This document shows positions 21,190-33,300 of a stretch of DNA of 64,000 bases, in pieces; within the stretch, counting starts at the first letter, position 1; each line of letters begins with the position of its first letter. The stretch is from Tilletiaria anomala UBC 951 (lineage: Eukaryota; Basidiomycota; Exobasidiomycetes; Georgefischeriales; Tilletiariaceae). The position numbers were made by a program, and so were the translations under genes. The stretch spans positions 399,367 to 463,366 of the forward strand of contig NW_013547021.1 in assembly GCF_000711695.1 (NCBI RefSeq), read 5' to 3'. The notes beneath the pieces are model-generated. The model was not told the DNA's origin. It saw only the letters and a program-made list of their open reading frames with translations, and did no database searches.

Positions 21190-23467
21190 GCTAATACCAA
21201 CGCTGCACTTGCACTCATACCCTGCTTTGTACTATAAAAGGTACTACGTGCTGTCCATCGTAGGGCGTCTACTCGCTGCTAGCGATAAGGATCGAGCTGT
21301 GTGATGAAGTCTGCTGAAGGAACATCCACCCTGCCTTACTATGTCATTCTAGGACCCTTTGCAGCGGCAGTCCTGCCACGCGCAGTTTGGCGCTGAGCCA
21401 GATGGACGCTACGGCCGCTGCTGATGTGAAGAAGAGATTCGGCTTTCGGCCGCGCTTGCATATCGTACACTATCGAGGCTCATCTTTGAGGACCCAACGT
21501 GTGCAACCTTAGGAGACGTCAAATGGACTCGTCAGCATCCGTGTACCGAGCTGGATCCCTTTACTACTCATTCTGACCGTTCCCATCGTCCAAATTCATT
21601 GCTTCTTTGCATTTTCCACCATCCTGGCGGTCGAGTACAGCACTGTGTGCGCACCGTATCCCTCCGCCACAGCTTGAAACAGAGACTGATCATGATGTCA
21701 TTGTGCTCGTAGCTTACATAGCAACGGCAGCCGTTGCTCTCAACTCTTTCCCTACTTCTTCGACTGCCCATCGGTGCTGACGTTGGATCAGTCGCCAATC
21801 GTCATCATCGTCGCGGGGCGCAACTCTGCCATCGCGTTGTTAAGCGGCATGTCATACAATACACAATTTCTGTTCTATCTGTAGTAGGCCGCGCGCATCT
21901 TGGTCGCCCTCGTCTTGTCGCGCGTGATTGGATACACCATCGTCTATGCTCGCAAAGGGACGTACGGTCACATCATTGCCGAGTCGTATGCGCGTTGAGG
22001 GTATTGCTACCGTTGCGATGCTTGCAAACTTGTGATTCTCACTGACACTCTTCCACAGCTTGTCCTATGAGGTGAGCAACCGGACGCCAAGCGATGAACC
22101 GTCTCGCTGTTTCTGGCCATTGTTGATGCTATGCTTGTGGCAGGTATCCTTGGTGCTGCATATCCTCGTCATTGTCATGGCCATCGTGTCGATGTAGAAG
22201 CACCTCAGCAAACTGTGACACCCGCAAGCCTACACCTTGGCTGCAGTCGCATTCTGGTCTTCGAATGCGCGCTCCCTTTTGCTCGTGTCTCTTTCCTTCA
22301 TCTCGGCTTTGGCAGTGGCGGCAATAACTGGATAACCAAGAGTCGGCCTCGGGTGCTGTTGGACGGCACGCTGTACATTCGCGTTTCCCTGCTGATGGGA
22401 GCGCAAAGACTCTGCTTGCTGCGAAGCCTGGTCAGCACGTTAACACAAACTGCCCGAGCGTATTGCCTCTGTCAACGTATCCGTAGAACTTCATTACGAA
22501 TGGTTTCGATGAGCAGCAAGGCAGGGCGTACCTCGGACTGCGTGTTCAACGGTGCAAAGGATTCACTAGACATCTGGCCAAGAAGATCCAAGCCTCTGCT
22601 AGCAATAATCACGAATGCGAAGCTTTCTTGGAAGGGTCGGAGGGTCAAGCGCTGAATGTTGATGGATACCAGAGCATCCTCCTCTCGCGGAGGAGTTTGG
22701 CATAACACACGGCCTCTCGGTTCTCCTGCACGCTCTGCACACCAATGCTCATCGGGGGTCTCGTCGCCAATTAAAGACGGCAAGCGGAAAAAGAACAAGG
22801 CAGTCTGCGCCGCATGCTCATTTTGGTATGGGCCTAAAAGAACCAGCAACCTTTCAGCATTGCCTTCCCGTACTTGCTCGCAGCCCAACTTGTGCTGAAT
22901 AACGTACCCACCTCTCGCGAGCTCACTACCCAATGCTTCGTTAGCCAGGCGTCACGAAGGCCTGCTGACTTGAGCAGACCACCCGACAGTCCTGCACCGT
23001 CGCAAGTGTCGCCTACTCCTTCTAGCGCAGAAAAGAGCTGCGTTTCAGCCGCTTCCATTGCCTCGTCATCGCAGGAGTCATAACCAACGCTCCAGACTGC
23101 GGCTGCGACGGCGACCAAGACGATCTCGCCGCTGTCAAAGGCGAAGATTTCCACGCTGGCGGATGACATGCTTACTCGTCTTGCTGATAGTCAGGAATCC
23201 TTGCCGAAAGGCATCGCAAGGCTGCGAGCAAGTATGACACTCGATTTTAGTTGTGGCAGACCGGGCCTGCACGCTGAGCTTGACCAAGCTGTTGAAGTGC
23301 AGCGTCCGCAGAAGCAGCAGCACGGTCAGGACAGCGGTGCCGCTCGACGGACCGCTGCCGTCTCGTGTGGACCCGACTGCTTTAGCGATGCTGGGCACAA
23401 ATGCATCAGTCGGATGAGGACGTCAGGTGTAGACTTGGATTTCAAGGAGGAATACTTCGCTTGGTGA
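21190..23467 (+). pseudogene. Ferric reductase pseudogene, tandem copy of the intact gene downstream
   Basis: Alignable by eye with the intact gene at 24694-27005 over its whole length but broken by stops and shifts. Exon 1 end: YKRYYVLSIVG against HNRYLVPSIVG. Exon 2 start: CTATGTCATTCTAGGACC against CTATGTAATTCTGGGCACC, after the same type of intron. Near 21790: SPIVIIVAGRNSAIALLSGM against LPIVFLLAGRNSPVAILSGI. Near 22340: RPRVLLDGTLYIRVSL against ALPDGTLHIRVFL. Near 22680: LLSRGGVWHNTRPL against LFAGGIGITHCLA. Near 22855: IAFPYLLAAQLVLNNVP against IAVPYLHDAATLLRDNP. End: GVDLDFKEEYFAW against GISIDYFEEAFAW, both followed directly by a stop. No single frame covers more than a fragment, and key FAD/NAD motifs are lost. 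This is an old duplicate kept next to its parent. Confidence 0.88.
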
Positions 23468-23589
23468 GAGCATTCTAGCAGCATGTACGATAAACGCGTA
23501 TTTGGTAGATCTCCTAAAGTATAGATGTTCAAACCAAACAGCGCTGAAACAGGCAGGCAGTTCTGCAAATGAGGGCACGGGCTACGGAT

Positions 23590-23632
23590 CTGATGTGCCG
23601 ATGTGCTAATGCGGTGATGTGCTGATGTGCTG
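23590..23632. repeat. Short degenerate tandem repeat (GATGTGC/GCTGATGTG units)
   Basis: About 43 bp built from four or five imperfect copies of a unit like TGATGTGC, starting about 120 bp after the pseudogene stop. Purely descriptive. Confidence 0.6.
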
Positions 23633-24554
23633 GTTGGTGATGGAACTCAATTGATCTCCTTTGGAAGACCCTACAATTTGAAGAGGAGTCCCATTTCTGA
23701 CGCTCCACGTCGGCGGTTGGGCCCTAAGCCGACAACTCAACTTCCAAGGATCGTCTGCAGTCCAGCAAGATGTCTCACTGAATCGATCTGATAAGGAGTG
23801 GATCCTGTTGCAGCTGGACACGACTTCGCTCACGGTATCAACAATCGATCATTCAGGCACCAGTCTCCTCCCAAGTGCAGGTTCAACTGCGTCTTGAGAC
23901 TTGGATGGATCAGGGTGGACTGCGCTTCCGGGTCCTGCAGCCACGCTGGCACGACAATCTAAAATGGTTCTAGCACGCAATACATTTCAATCAGGCACTA
24001 TTATCCATCGCCTCATCACTTTCCATCTCAGGAATACAAGATCCAATCAATCCAGCCCGCAATCTCCGCACATGCCTGGTGAGGTATATCGCTGCATAGG
24101 CGCTATCGATCTAGGTATCGATCACCGGAGTCACGCGTATGTTCTGATATCTGTGGCATGAGAGGCATGCAGCTGGCCGTGTCCGAATATGCCCTGCTGC
24201 ATGTGTAATTTGGTGCAATCGTTCGCTCAAGCGTCAGTATGTGTTAATGACCACTGTGGATTGACTGCTGACGTGCTAGATGGCAGAACTTCTTATCGCT
24301 TCTAGCAATTGGCCGCATATTCATCAATGGGGAGTCCAGGCCGGAGCTACAGACGATCGTCATCGCATCCGATTACAAACCGGGATTACCTCGATAGCTC
24401 GTCGAGAAGTCTGTGCGAAATGCACCATATTTCAAGGAGCAGGGGCAGAAGAACCATCATTAACAGCCTATCTACAAGCTGGAATGGCTTTTGCCAATCT
24501 TTTGCAGAATATTCATGACCCATGGCTTTGAAAGGATGATCTAACGAGAGCGTA

Positions 24555-24562
24555 CTATATAG
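24555..24562 (+). promoter_or_regulatory. TATA-like box upstream of the ferric reductase
   Basis: CTATATAG about 132-139 bp before the proposed ATG at 24694, a sensible core-promoter distance. Motif alone. Confidence 0.35.
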
Positions 24563-24693
24563 CGAGCGCTTCTCTTTGGGGTTCCCATCGAGTATCTTCC
24601 AACATCACGTTTCTCCAATTGCTAACGGGTTGGTTCTCAAGGACTGGAGTGTTTGAGCAGGGGATCCGACAGCACCGAGCCGTCCCTTCCGCA

Positions 24694-27005
24694 ATGGGCC
24701 ACCATCCTTGGACGATAGGTGCTGATTCTTTAGCGGCAATCAACAGAAAGCCAGCAGCAGTAAGAGCTGATGCGCTGCTATCATTGACGATCTCATATCA
24801 CAACAGATACCTGGTTCCTTCTATCGTCGGGTGCGTTCGGCAATGTAAAGCGTACATGCAAAGGATCATACTCATGTTCCTCCACATCCCGACGTCTACC
24901 CGTTTCATGTCTCGCTTTGCCTCGCTCGACCGCTGTCAGCTATGTAATTCTGGGCACCTTTACGTTCCTTGTACTCGCAAGTGCAGCATTCCACTTCATG
25001 CGCTCGCTGCTTGGGAATCGGAACATGCTATCTACAAGATGCGATACGGCATTAGGAAGAAGCGTTCGAAATAGCATCATCGAAGCTCCGCTCTTCGGAA
25101 CCCGTCGAGCAGCACCGTACTCCGCTTGTGCGGGCATTTTCAACTTCAGGGTCCCAGGTCGAGCTCACACCATCCTCATACTCGCCGCACTGCTCGCCAA
25201 CGTATTGGGGCTTTTCTCCTTCTACACGTATGTACCAGCTCATGCGGCCGCAACGTGGGTGTCTGGCAAACAGTCGTGGTTCTTTAGCAACAGTCCTTCC
25301 ACGCTGACACTGCATCACGCTTGTGGCTAATATGATTCAGTGTCGGCGACCCATGGCGCCAAGCGGTGAGGTTTTTCGCTGACCGTGCAGCATGTCTGGC
25401 AGTGGCTCAGCTTCCCATCGTCTTCCTGCTGGCTGGACGCAATTCACCCGTGGCTATCTTGAGCGGCATCTCATTCAACACGCAGATGTTGTATCACCGT
25501 TGGTTCGCCCGAATCGTCCTCTTCCAGGCGTTCGCGCACGCAGCCAGCTACACAATCCGCCATGCGCCTGGCCAGTTGAATGACTATTCTGATTTCATGG
25601 CCAAGGCGTACGTGCGATGGGGCGCGACAGCTCTCACCATGCTTGCGGCTTTGTGCTTCTTCTCGTTTACCCTCTTCCGCAAGCATTCGTACGAGGTGAG
25701 CGCTCCACGTTGCGGGATAGGTACGTTGTGAATAGGACCTCAACTAGTAATGGCCCTCGCCTCCTTCAGGTCTTTCTCGTCACCCACATCGTCTTTGTCG
25801 TGCTGACTTTAGTGGGCATCCACAAACACTTGCAAGGGGCGGGTGTCTCCCCGCTCTCCGATTTTTTTGTTATCCTCTTCTTCTCTATTGCATGCTGGCT
25901 CTTCGACAGAGGTGTCCGCACTGTCCGTCTCGTCTTCCTCAACATCGCCTTCATCGCGAGTAAGGACGGCGGCCACTTCACGCGGATGCGAGCCACAGCA
26001 CTCCCAGACGGGACGCTGCACATCCGCGTCTTCCTTCCCGGCCGGGCGACAAGCGCATCGGCCATATTCTCCGCTCAGCCAGGACAGCACGTTTTCTTCG
26101 CTTGCCCTAGCATCCAAGCACTAGCTCTACATCCTTTCACTGTCATGGCGCGCGGCGTTGACCCACAGCGAGTGCAGGCATACATCGACCTCGGCGTACA
26201 ACCTATGAACGGCTTCACGCGCCGCCTTGCAGCGCGGGTTCAGCGGTCGTCTGAGCACATCTTGGAATGCACGGCACTCGTAGAGGGCCCGTACGGGCGT
26301 GTGCCTTGCCTGCAGGATTATGCGAATATTGTGCTGTTCGCTGGCGGGATTGGTATTACGCACTGCTTGGCTGCGCTGTCACAAGCTCTACACGCTGCTA
26401 ACTCAGCAATCGTCGACAGCGAAAAGGGACCAGTGCATGGCAGACGCATCACGCTCGTATGGGCGCACAAGGAACGCACAACGTTTAACATCGCTGTGCC
26501 GTACCTCCATGACGCTGCAACTCTTTTGAGAGATAATCCCGATGCACCACATATCACCGTGCATGCGTTTGCCACCCGCTCGCCTATGCAGAAGACCACT
26601 TCCGACCCAATATCTCCATCCTCATCATCCCCCTCATCCGTGTCGCTTGATGCTGCAGCTTGCAAGGATCTTAGCAAGCTGCTGGTCGGCTCACCGATCT
26701 CGGAAGCGTACGCCCTCAATAAAATGGATTGCTCCTCCACTACTGCTTTTGACACACACATGCTGTCGTTGGAGGATGTACTCGACGTCAAGTTCCATTC
26801 GGGCCGACCGGTCCTCATTCGAGAGCTGGAGTGCGCGATCGAGCAAGACTCTGCTTCGCTGCTCGGTCCTGCAGAGCCAACACGCACGGCCGTCGTCTGC
26901 TGCGGCGCAGCCGCGTTTGCTGACATGGTGCGTGACAGCGTACGGAAGACGCGTTCGGCAAAAGGTATTAGCATTGATTACTTCGAGGAGGCATTCGCAT
27001 GGTGA
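24694..27005 (+). CDS. FRE: Ferric-chelate reductase / FRE-type NADPH oxidoreductase, intact copy
   Basis: Plasma-membrane flavocytochrome that moves electrons from NADPH through FAD and two hemes to extracellular Fe(III) or Cu(II). Exons 24694-24830, 24940-25227, 25341-25695 and 25770-27005 join in frame to 671 residues. Exon 1 is supported by the same exon end in the upstream pseudogene. The ferric reductase transmembrane domain has paired heme His residues at about 194/208 (YHRW, AHAAS) and 266/280 (VTHIV, HKHL), each pair 14 apart. The FAD motif HPFTV is at 381-385, the NADPH motif GGIGITH near 452, and the C-terminal nucleotide motif CCGAAAFADMVR near 638. The protein ends in FEEAFAW. 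Related enzymes are induced by iron starvation; no clear site is visible here. The exact ATG is moderately certain. The RWD gene ends 104 bp downstream on the other strand. Confidence 0.93.
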
Positions 27006-27109
27006 TGTACGGCTCGTCTATACAAACGCTTGAAGCAGGGAACGATGATGAGATAACTACTTGTAGCATAATCAAACGGCGCATCTCTCGCAGGTATCCT
27101 CATCCGATT

Positions 27110-28210
27110 TCAATTCCAATCTGCTCCTAATGCTTCTTTCAATCTGCCCCCGCACTGTTTCCCCTTCAACCATCCCTCAACCAGCTTCCAGTCGTTTCGG
27201 TGCTTGTATGTTCCCCTGAGCGCCTCCCGGCCGCCGATCTCGTCACTGCCTGTTGTATCTGTCATGTTTGAAAACACACGTGGAACAGCCCGCTCCACCA
27301 ACGTCTCGGACACCTTTTTATGCCCGGAAGGAATGTCAGACCAGGACTGAACCTTGATCGAGGACCAGTAGGCTAGGATATTGCTTTGAGCCGCCAGTAG
27401 CTGGGCTTCCTTTCCCTCCGTCAAAAGGTTCAGCTCGTCCGTCAGCGGGTGCTCGAGAACGACGAGCGCCGGCTTTCCGGCGAGGACAAAGCCAGTCAAT
27501 GGCGGCCTGTTGAGCTTGGCGTAGTCGACCAGGTCTTGTCGCTTCTCCTTGGTCGACAGTGACGGTAAACATGACCACGAGCGATACACGAGCTTGCTTA
27601 GCGATGCATGCCCATTCTCGGATGCGACCCCACATTGTGTTTCTGTTTCCAGATCGTTCGCCATGATGGTGGCGGCGGCTTCTGATATTCGCTCGACAGT
27701 CTCAAGGACGTACGAACCTCCGTCGATATCCATTTTTCCAACTCCATGCTTCGCGCCTTCATTTATCCCCGCCTCTTTGCATATCCGCATGTGGTCAACA
27801 GCGTTGAGCCACTCAGATCTCCTGAGTCTCAAGCGAGGACAAATGGCTTCGCTCTCGGCTTGCCCAGGTGCTAGTTTGCGAAGAAGGAGTGTGACTTCGA
27901 GCTTGAGTTTTCGCGCTTTCCGTGCATGTCTGCTCCGGTCGCCCTCCGAGCCAGCGAGTGGGTCGATAGATAGCGTAAAATTAAGATCATTCGGCACGGC
28001 GTCTTTGGCATTGATGCATTCCTCGTCGCCGAGCGTTGACAGGGGAAGAGCGAGGTATCTAGCCAGCGCTTCGATACCTTCTGAGGTTGATGAAGGTATC
28101 GAGAGCTCATCGTTGCCTGCCCACATGGCAGCCAGAACTTCGAGCGTGGACAGTTGTGACTCCAGAGCCTCCGGGCTAAAGATCGCGCCTTTTGATTTCT
28201 GATGCGCCAT
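27110..28210 (-). CDS. RWD-domain protein with C-terminal DUF1115 (RWDD2-like)
   Basis: Single-exon protein of 366 residues when started at the ATG giving MAHQKSKGAIFSPEALESQL (28210). The open frame runs further upstream but contains no earlier well-placed ATG with conserved sequence. The N-terminal half looks like an RWD domain: ESQLSTLEVLAAMW, then a LKLEVTLLLRKLAPGQ strand with following PRLRL. The C-terminal part (YRSWSCLPSLSTKEKRQDL, LTGFVLAGKPALVVLEHP, AYWSSIKVQSWSDIP) fits DUF1115, which relates to the Prp3 C-terminal domain. Human RWDD2A/B have the same order. The function is unknown; RWD domains usually mediate protein contacts. A CTATATAG box lies about 200 bp upstream. Confidence 0.75.
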   Translation of the reverse strand: MAHQKSKGAIFSPEALESQLSTLEVLAAMWAGNDELSIPSSTSEGIEALARYLALPLSTLGDEECINAKDAVPNDLNFTLSIDPLAGSEGDRSRHARKARKLKLEVTLLLRKLAPGQAESEAICPRLRLRRSEWLNAVDHMRICKEAGINEGAKHGVGKMDIDGGSYVLETVERISEAAATIMANDLETETQCGVASENGHASLSKLVYRSWSCLPSLSTKEKRQDLVDYAKLNRPPLTGFVLAGKPALVVLEHPLTDELNLLTEGKEAQLLAAQSNILAYWSSIKVQSWSDIPSGHKKVSETLVERAVPRVFSNMTDTTGSDEIGGREALRGTYKHRNDWKLVEGWLKGKQCGGRLKEALGADWN

Positions 28211-28785
28211 GGCTGGTAAGCGGCGAACGTTCACAGTTGAAGAATGGAAGCCCAGTCCGAATCGCTTCCGCGATGTGCAAGCGCACCTCTTATAGGAATA
28301 GAGAAATCCGCAAACCTCTACCATCTGAGAATCTGAGAGACAGAGAGAGTTTCGCCCTTGGAGAACACACTCACAGTCTCGGCGAGGGCCCGATGGCAAC
28401 AGCCAAACCTATATAGTGCGTGAAGCAACAGCCCTCAGCGAGTGGCGAGGGATTAGGGTTGTTGACTACAATAACTGGTGCCGTTCTATTGCACCGCTCC
28501 AACCATCCATATCTTCAGATCGGTGGGTGGACTGCTTAACGCTGCATGTTGCGTAACTACTGGAGTTGCACCGATTCAACCGCCCCACAACTAGTCTCTT
28601 CTCTTGGTCCCGCGTCGAGTCTCTGAGTCCCTTATCGCGTCACCCCTTAGATGAGATCGCTCCACCTTTTGCGTTGTGACTCATCCGACGTCTGTGATGT
28701 GAGGTATGGCACCTAGCATCTGACAAAGGTTCAAAGACGTAGGGTAGGCGCGTCAGTCCCAAAGCTGTCAGATTAGAGGCCTGCC
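28211..28785. other. Divergent upstream region of the RWD gene and D-amino-acid oxidase
   Basis: The 575 bp between divergent start codons should contain both promoters. No gene seen. Confidence 0.5.
28409..28416 (-). promoter_or_regulatory. TATA-like box upstream of the RWD/DUF1115 gene
   Basis: CTATATAG, a palindrome, about 200 bp before the ATG at 28210. The same octamer occurs upstream of the ferric reductase. Motif alone. Confidence 0.3.
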
Positions 28786-30359
28786 ATGACCAAAGCACAC
28801 ACTGTTATCCTGGGGGGTGGTGAGTTCCAGAATGTCCGCTGGTTTGTGAGACGAGGACAAGGGTTGACAGCTGTGCTTTTCGAGCAAAGGTGTGATCGGC
28901 CTAAGCGCAGGCATCACTTTCCTTGAGCGTACATCTGCAGACACATTTCAAGTCACGCTTGTCAGCAAAGATCTCCCTCCGCGGCTCTCGAAGCATACCA
29001 CGTCTAATGACAAGGCGGCGGGCGAGATCGAGCGGCAGTCATCCGAGTATGCGTCCGCATGGGCTGGCGCACACCACGTCAGTGCCGCTAATAGCGAGCG
29101 GGAACTACGATGGGACAAGCTAACATTCGAAAAGATGAAAACACTGCAATGCGAACGGCCCTGGGACTCGTGGTGGCCTGAAGATAGCATCGCGCAACCC
29201 CTCGCGTGGGTGAACCAGGTGGAGACCTTCCATTCTTCAAAGCCAGAGGAATGGATAAAACCGCTGGAATGGTATCCTGATGTGAGCCAGCGTTAGTCCC
29301 CTCCGCTTGGACGCATCTGATGACATGTCATGCTCTCTCTCTCCCTCACACAGTTCGAAGTCTTGCCACAAGAACGTCTCCCTCGAAACACAGCCAGCGG
29401 CTGCAGGTTTTCCACACTCGACATCAACGTGCCTCTCTACCTCCCATGGCTACGCGCACGGTTTGAAGAGCTCGGAGGCGTGATAATACAACGCTCCGTC
29501 GACTCTGTCGCCGAGTGCATCCAATTCGCAGAGGCAGATGCGGGTATGCCTGTGACAGCTGTGGTCGTATGCCCAGGGCTCGGCGCTAGAAAGCTTTTGG
29601 ACGTGCGTGACCACAGCATGTATCCCCTGCGGGGGCAAGTCGCGCGTGTGCATGCGCCCTCTTGCGACTCGAGCATTGTCCGCACTTGGTCAAGCAGAAA
29701 GGGGGAAGAGCAGCATCGCTATACTGGTTACAGTCGCTGTAATCAGGAGGGGTGGAGAGATTGCTACATCATCCCAATGGGCGATGGTACCTTTGTCGTC
29801 GGTGGAACCAGAATCCCTAATGACTGGTGTGTAACGGAGCCTTGTCCGCGTTGTAGGCCCCGCGGCCAGGACTAAGTCGCGGCTGACACCCGCTGACACG
29901 CACACATTGCATACCGAAATTTCTGTTTCAGGAGTTCGGACGTTCGCCCTGAAACGACGAAGAAGATTCTAGAGCAAGTACTGCAGGTCTTTCCGGAGCT
30001 GGCAAACGTAGGTGGGGTGCCGCTCCCTGAGAACGTCAAGGTGAACTCAGTCGGCGTTGGCCTGCGCCCCGCGCGCAAAGCAGGTGCTCGGCTGGAGGAG
30101 GGTCCTGCGCTGACCTGGGAAGCTCCAAAGGGTACGAAGAAGACGTGCCGAGTCATTTATGCTTACGGGTACGTCCAAGTCGAAAGGAAGCGTGGTATTC
30201 GACGGTGACGTGAACTGACGCACGATCCGTGACGGCATCGACAGCTTCGGAGGCTTTGGTTACCAGGCATCGTGGGGTATTGCGGATGATGTGTGGGAAA
30301 TATATGCTCGCCCCTCGCTTCGTTCCCCAGCGCGCGAGCCTCGGCTAAATCGAATGTAA
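28786..30359 (+). CDS. DAO: D-amino-acid oxidase (FAD enzyme)
   Basis: Oxidises D-amino acids to 2-oxo acids, ammonia and hydrogen peroxide, normally inside peroxisomes. Exons 28786-28819, 28890-29281, 29354-29826, 29932-30168 and 30245-30359 join to 416 residues. The N-terminal FAD fold reads VILGGGVIGLSAGI, created by joining exons 1 and 2. Other family blocks are SYASAWAGAHH-like (EYASAWAGAHH), VVVCPGLGARKLLDV, MYPLRGQVARVHAP, CYIIPMGDGTFVVGGTR and the C-terminal GFGGFGYQASWGIAD, which matches the family's glycine-rich FAD motif. The C-terminus is NRM rather than the usual SKL-type peroxisomal signal, so import by PTS1 is doubtful or uses a weak variant. D-aspartate oxidase is a close alternative; substrate choice cannot be settled here. 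Confidence 0.93.
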
Positions 30360-33300
30360 ACTTGTTCTAATGCACCGGTAGCGGGTATAGTGACTGGATT
30401 CTTGGCTCCCTGGGGGTCATTCACATGCACACGCAAAACGCAAATACATTCACGGTGTAAGAGTCTTAGACTGTCCCACAACGATCTAATGATACTGCAG
30501 CAGACTGTATCTTCACGCTTGATATTGACCGAAAGGGCAGCGAGGGGATATGTTGATCGCCATATTACGGAATTAGAATTAATGAGGATGCCTTCATCGC
30601 CCAGACAGCCGACGGCTGATGCGCCAATGCCTCGCTGATCGGCATTGATCAGGTTCAAGTATATGCCATGCGGCGAGTTGCGTGCGTAGACGCATAAAAG
30701 TCTATGACATACATATTGGACTCTGAGGACGCATCTACTGGCAGCAGGGTCAACAAGTTGCATGCAAGGAATAGTGAAGGAGAGGTAGGAAATTGTCAGC
30801 AGTTGTTAAATCCAATGCTCACAAAGACGGTGCGAGCGTTGGCGGTTCTATTAGACCCATTCGCATAGGTGTAGATGCACTGTACGAAGGAAGAGATAAT
30901 GGCTAGATTCATACAAGTCTGAGGAGCATGTAGGTGCTTATAGATTAGTCGAGTGATAATAGGGGAGAGAAAGACTGTGGTGTATGTGCCAATAGTGGGG
31001 CTCATGCCGCGGCAGAACTGAATGCATCGTCACTTGATCCATTCCGTGGTTCGTAACACTATATATATTGTATGTACTGGCAGTGTGCCAGCTTCTGGGT
31101 CCATACTCATCCGCTTCCCTAGTACTGTACTTCTTGGGCATTGTGTAGCGCAGGTCCCTGGCGATTGCCACGGGCTTGGAGGACTTCCCATTTGTGGTAT
31201 ATTAACTATGCCCTTGTGTGCCCATAGAGAGTATGAAGCTATCATGCGAGTCCGGCGTCAGCCCATGGAGAGCGTCGCATCGAGGTTTGGAGTCCCAATG
31301 AGTACGGTGTGTATGCCATGATAAAGGACATCTCTGAAAAAGGAGGCCCGGAAGGACTACTGTACATATATTGAGCATCCCCGTGTTCTCGCCTCACGCT
31401 TGCGTTCGACGATTCAAGCATGACGAAATTGAGCAGACGAAGCGATACCAGGCGAGGTGATAGAAGGAATGGAGAGGATTGGTAGATTGGTAGGTACTAG
31501 GCCATAGGCATGCAGGCGCCACTACTGCGCCACTCCAGTGTCTGATAGTGCAGGGCCACCCCTTGCTGCATGTATGGGCTTGCACGACCCACGCGATGGG
31601 GTCCTGGAAAGTGCAAATGTTACGTCGCATGCAAATCGCGTGGATGGTGCGTAATAAATAAAAAGCCGCATGTATCGCGCGCGATCTGAAGCTCCCGAAA
31701 AAGAATGCACAATGTAATGCCACAGAGTGCTAACCCACACTGTGGAAGACTGTGGTCTGTAGAGGATTTTTATGCTAAAACCTCCATTGAAACTACGCGA
31801 GCCCTTGGTGAACGGGTTCAAACTCATACCGCGGGTTTCGGGCCAAGATCTGCGTGCCCCCCCACCTGTCCCCGCGATCTGCTAGCGCGCTCGGTCTGCT
31901 AGTTGTCTGCAGGGGCTAAAAGTGCCTGGGCGCGAGGGCCACGCGACTTGGCGAGGGCACTGCGAGAGAGCCACCAGCCCGCACTAGCTGCATCGGCGTT
32001 CAAGCTGAGGCTGGTTTGTGATCCGTTCTTGCTCTGTCCAGTTGCCTTCCTTATCCACGTTGGACTTTCTTGCCGAGTCGGCAGGACAGGCGGAGGGTGG
32101 CCGATCCGCAGGCGTTGGGCGCCCAAATGCCACGACTCTCCTCCAAATGCCGCATCAGTTTATTATTCAAGCCTCCTTTCCGCCCCCTTGGCCCCTTTTT
32201 CCTTCCAGCCTCATCGGTTCATTTTCGGCATGGGTATGTGGAAGGCACAATAAGAGTCGACCTGATGCAAATAGGCATCCATCATGCATTAACGCCTCAG
32301 GGGCCGAGCAGACATGCTGGGTGAAAGCCAGACTGCTGGTGCATCGTGCATCCAAAGAAAGCCATCGGCTATGTGTACCGTCGCACTGCCAGCATTCGCA
32401 CTCGCATCGGCATTCGCTTCCGCATCGGCATTCGCATCTTATTCGCTCATGCACTTGTGCACCCATATATCCAGGCTTCATGCGTCCGTAGGGCGCAGTT
32501 CGCACTCTCTGACAGTAAATGGTAATCTGGGTTGTCGACACTTCCGATGCATGCGTCGAACCCTGCCTGGCCCCGTTGGGGCGTGTGACGCAACAGCGCT
32601 TGCGGAACCGAAGCCAACTATAATCAACGTCTGTAAGGCTTTAGGATCACTATGCTTCTGTTAAGAAAGTACTTATGAAAACTCAGGGCTAGGCTGTGAT
32701 GGCATGATAACGGCTGGTACCCTAGGCTCTATTTGGGTACTTGTGCGACCTGCGGGACGAATCATGAAATGCACTCCATTGCATTGTTTCCACCGCACCT
32801 GTCTATACTACGAGTATCGACAGATTTGCAACTGGAGACTTGGGCTGCTCCTGATGTATGACGACTGACTGCTTTTGCGGACGCAATTCAGTTGGCAGGA
32901 GATCGAAGGTGCTCTATGGTCCGTCGTTGGCATTTTGGCTCAAACCTCATGCGCTCTTTGTTACAGGTCCTCGGTCAGCGGACCAAGGTGGTCACCAATG
33001 CAGGTTGGCCCTGGTAGTGCCCTGGTGCATGCGTTCACTTCTGGCCCTTCCAGGACCCTCTCGCTCATCAATCCGTGTATGTATACTTTGAACAAAAATA
33101 TAGAGCATACTGTACTGTGTACATATGTATACATCCATACGCACAAAGGCCCCGTGTCTGCCAAAAAATAAAAAAAAAGAATAAAAACAATCCAAGCAGG
33201 GTCCTGAAACCCCCTCCCCTGATCGCAGTGGGAGCTTTGCCGCCGACAGTGGCGCAGTGCCTTCGCGGGCTAAGCACATGCGCAGCCCCAGATCGTCCAC

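Larger units (their letters stand above)
23468..24693. other. Spacer between ferric reductase pseudogene and intact gene
   Basis: About 1.2 kb that should carry the promoter of the intact reductase. A degenerate GATGTGC-type repeat lies at the left end. A GATA core (CGATAAG on the minus strand, near 24290) is present but does not match the full iron-regulator consensus. No gene seen. Confidence 0.45.

Noticed and set aside
27549-28202. 217-codon + strand frame
   Set aside because: Exact antisense shadow of the RWD/DUF1115 gene.
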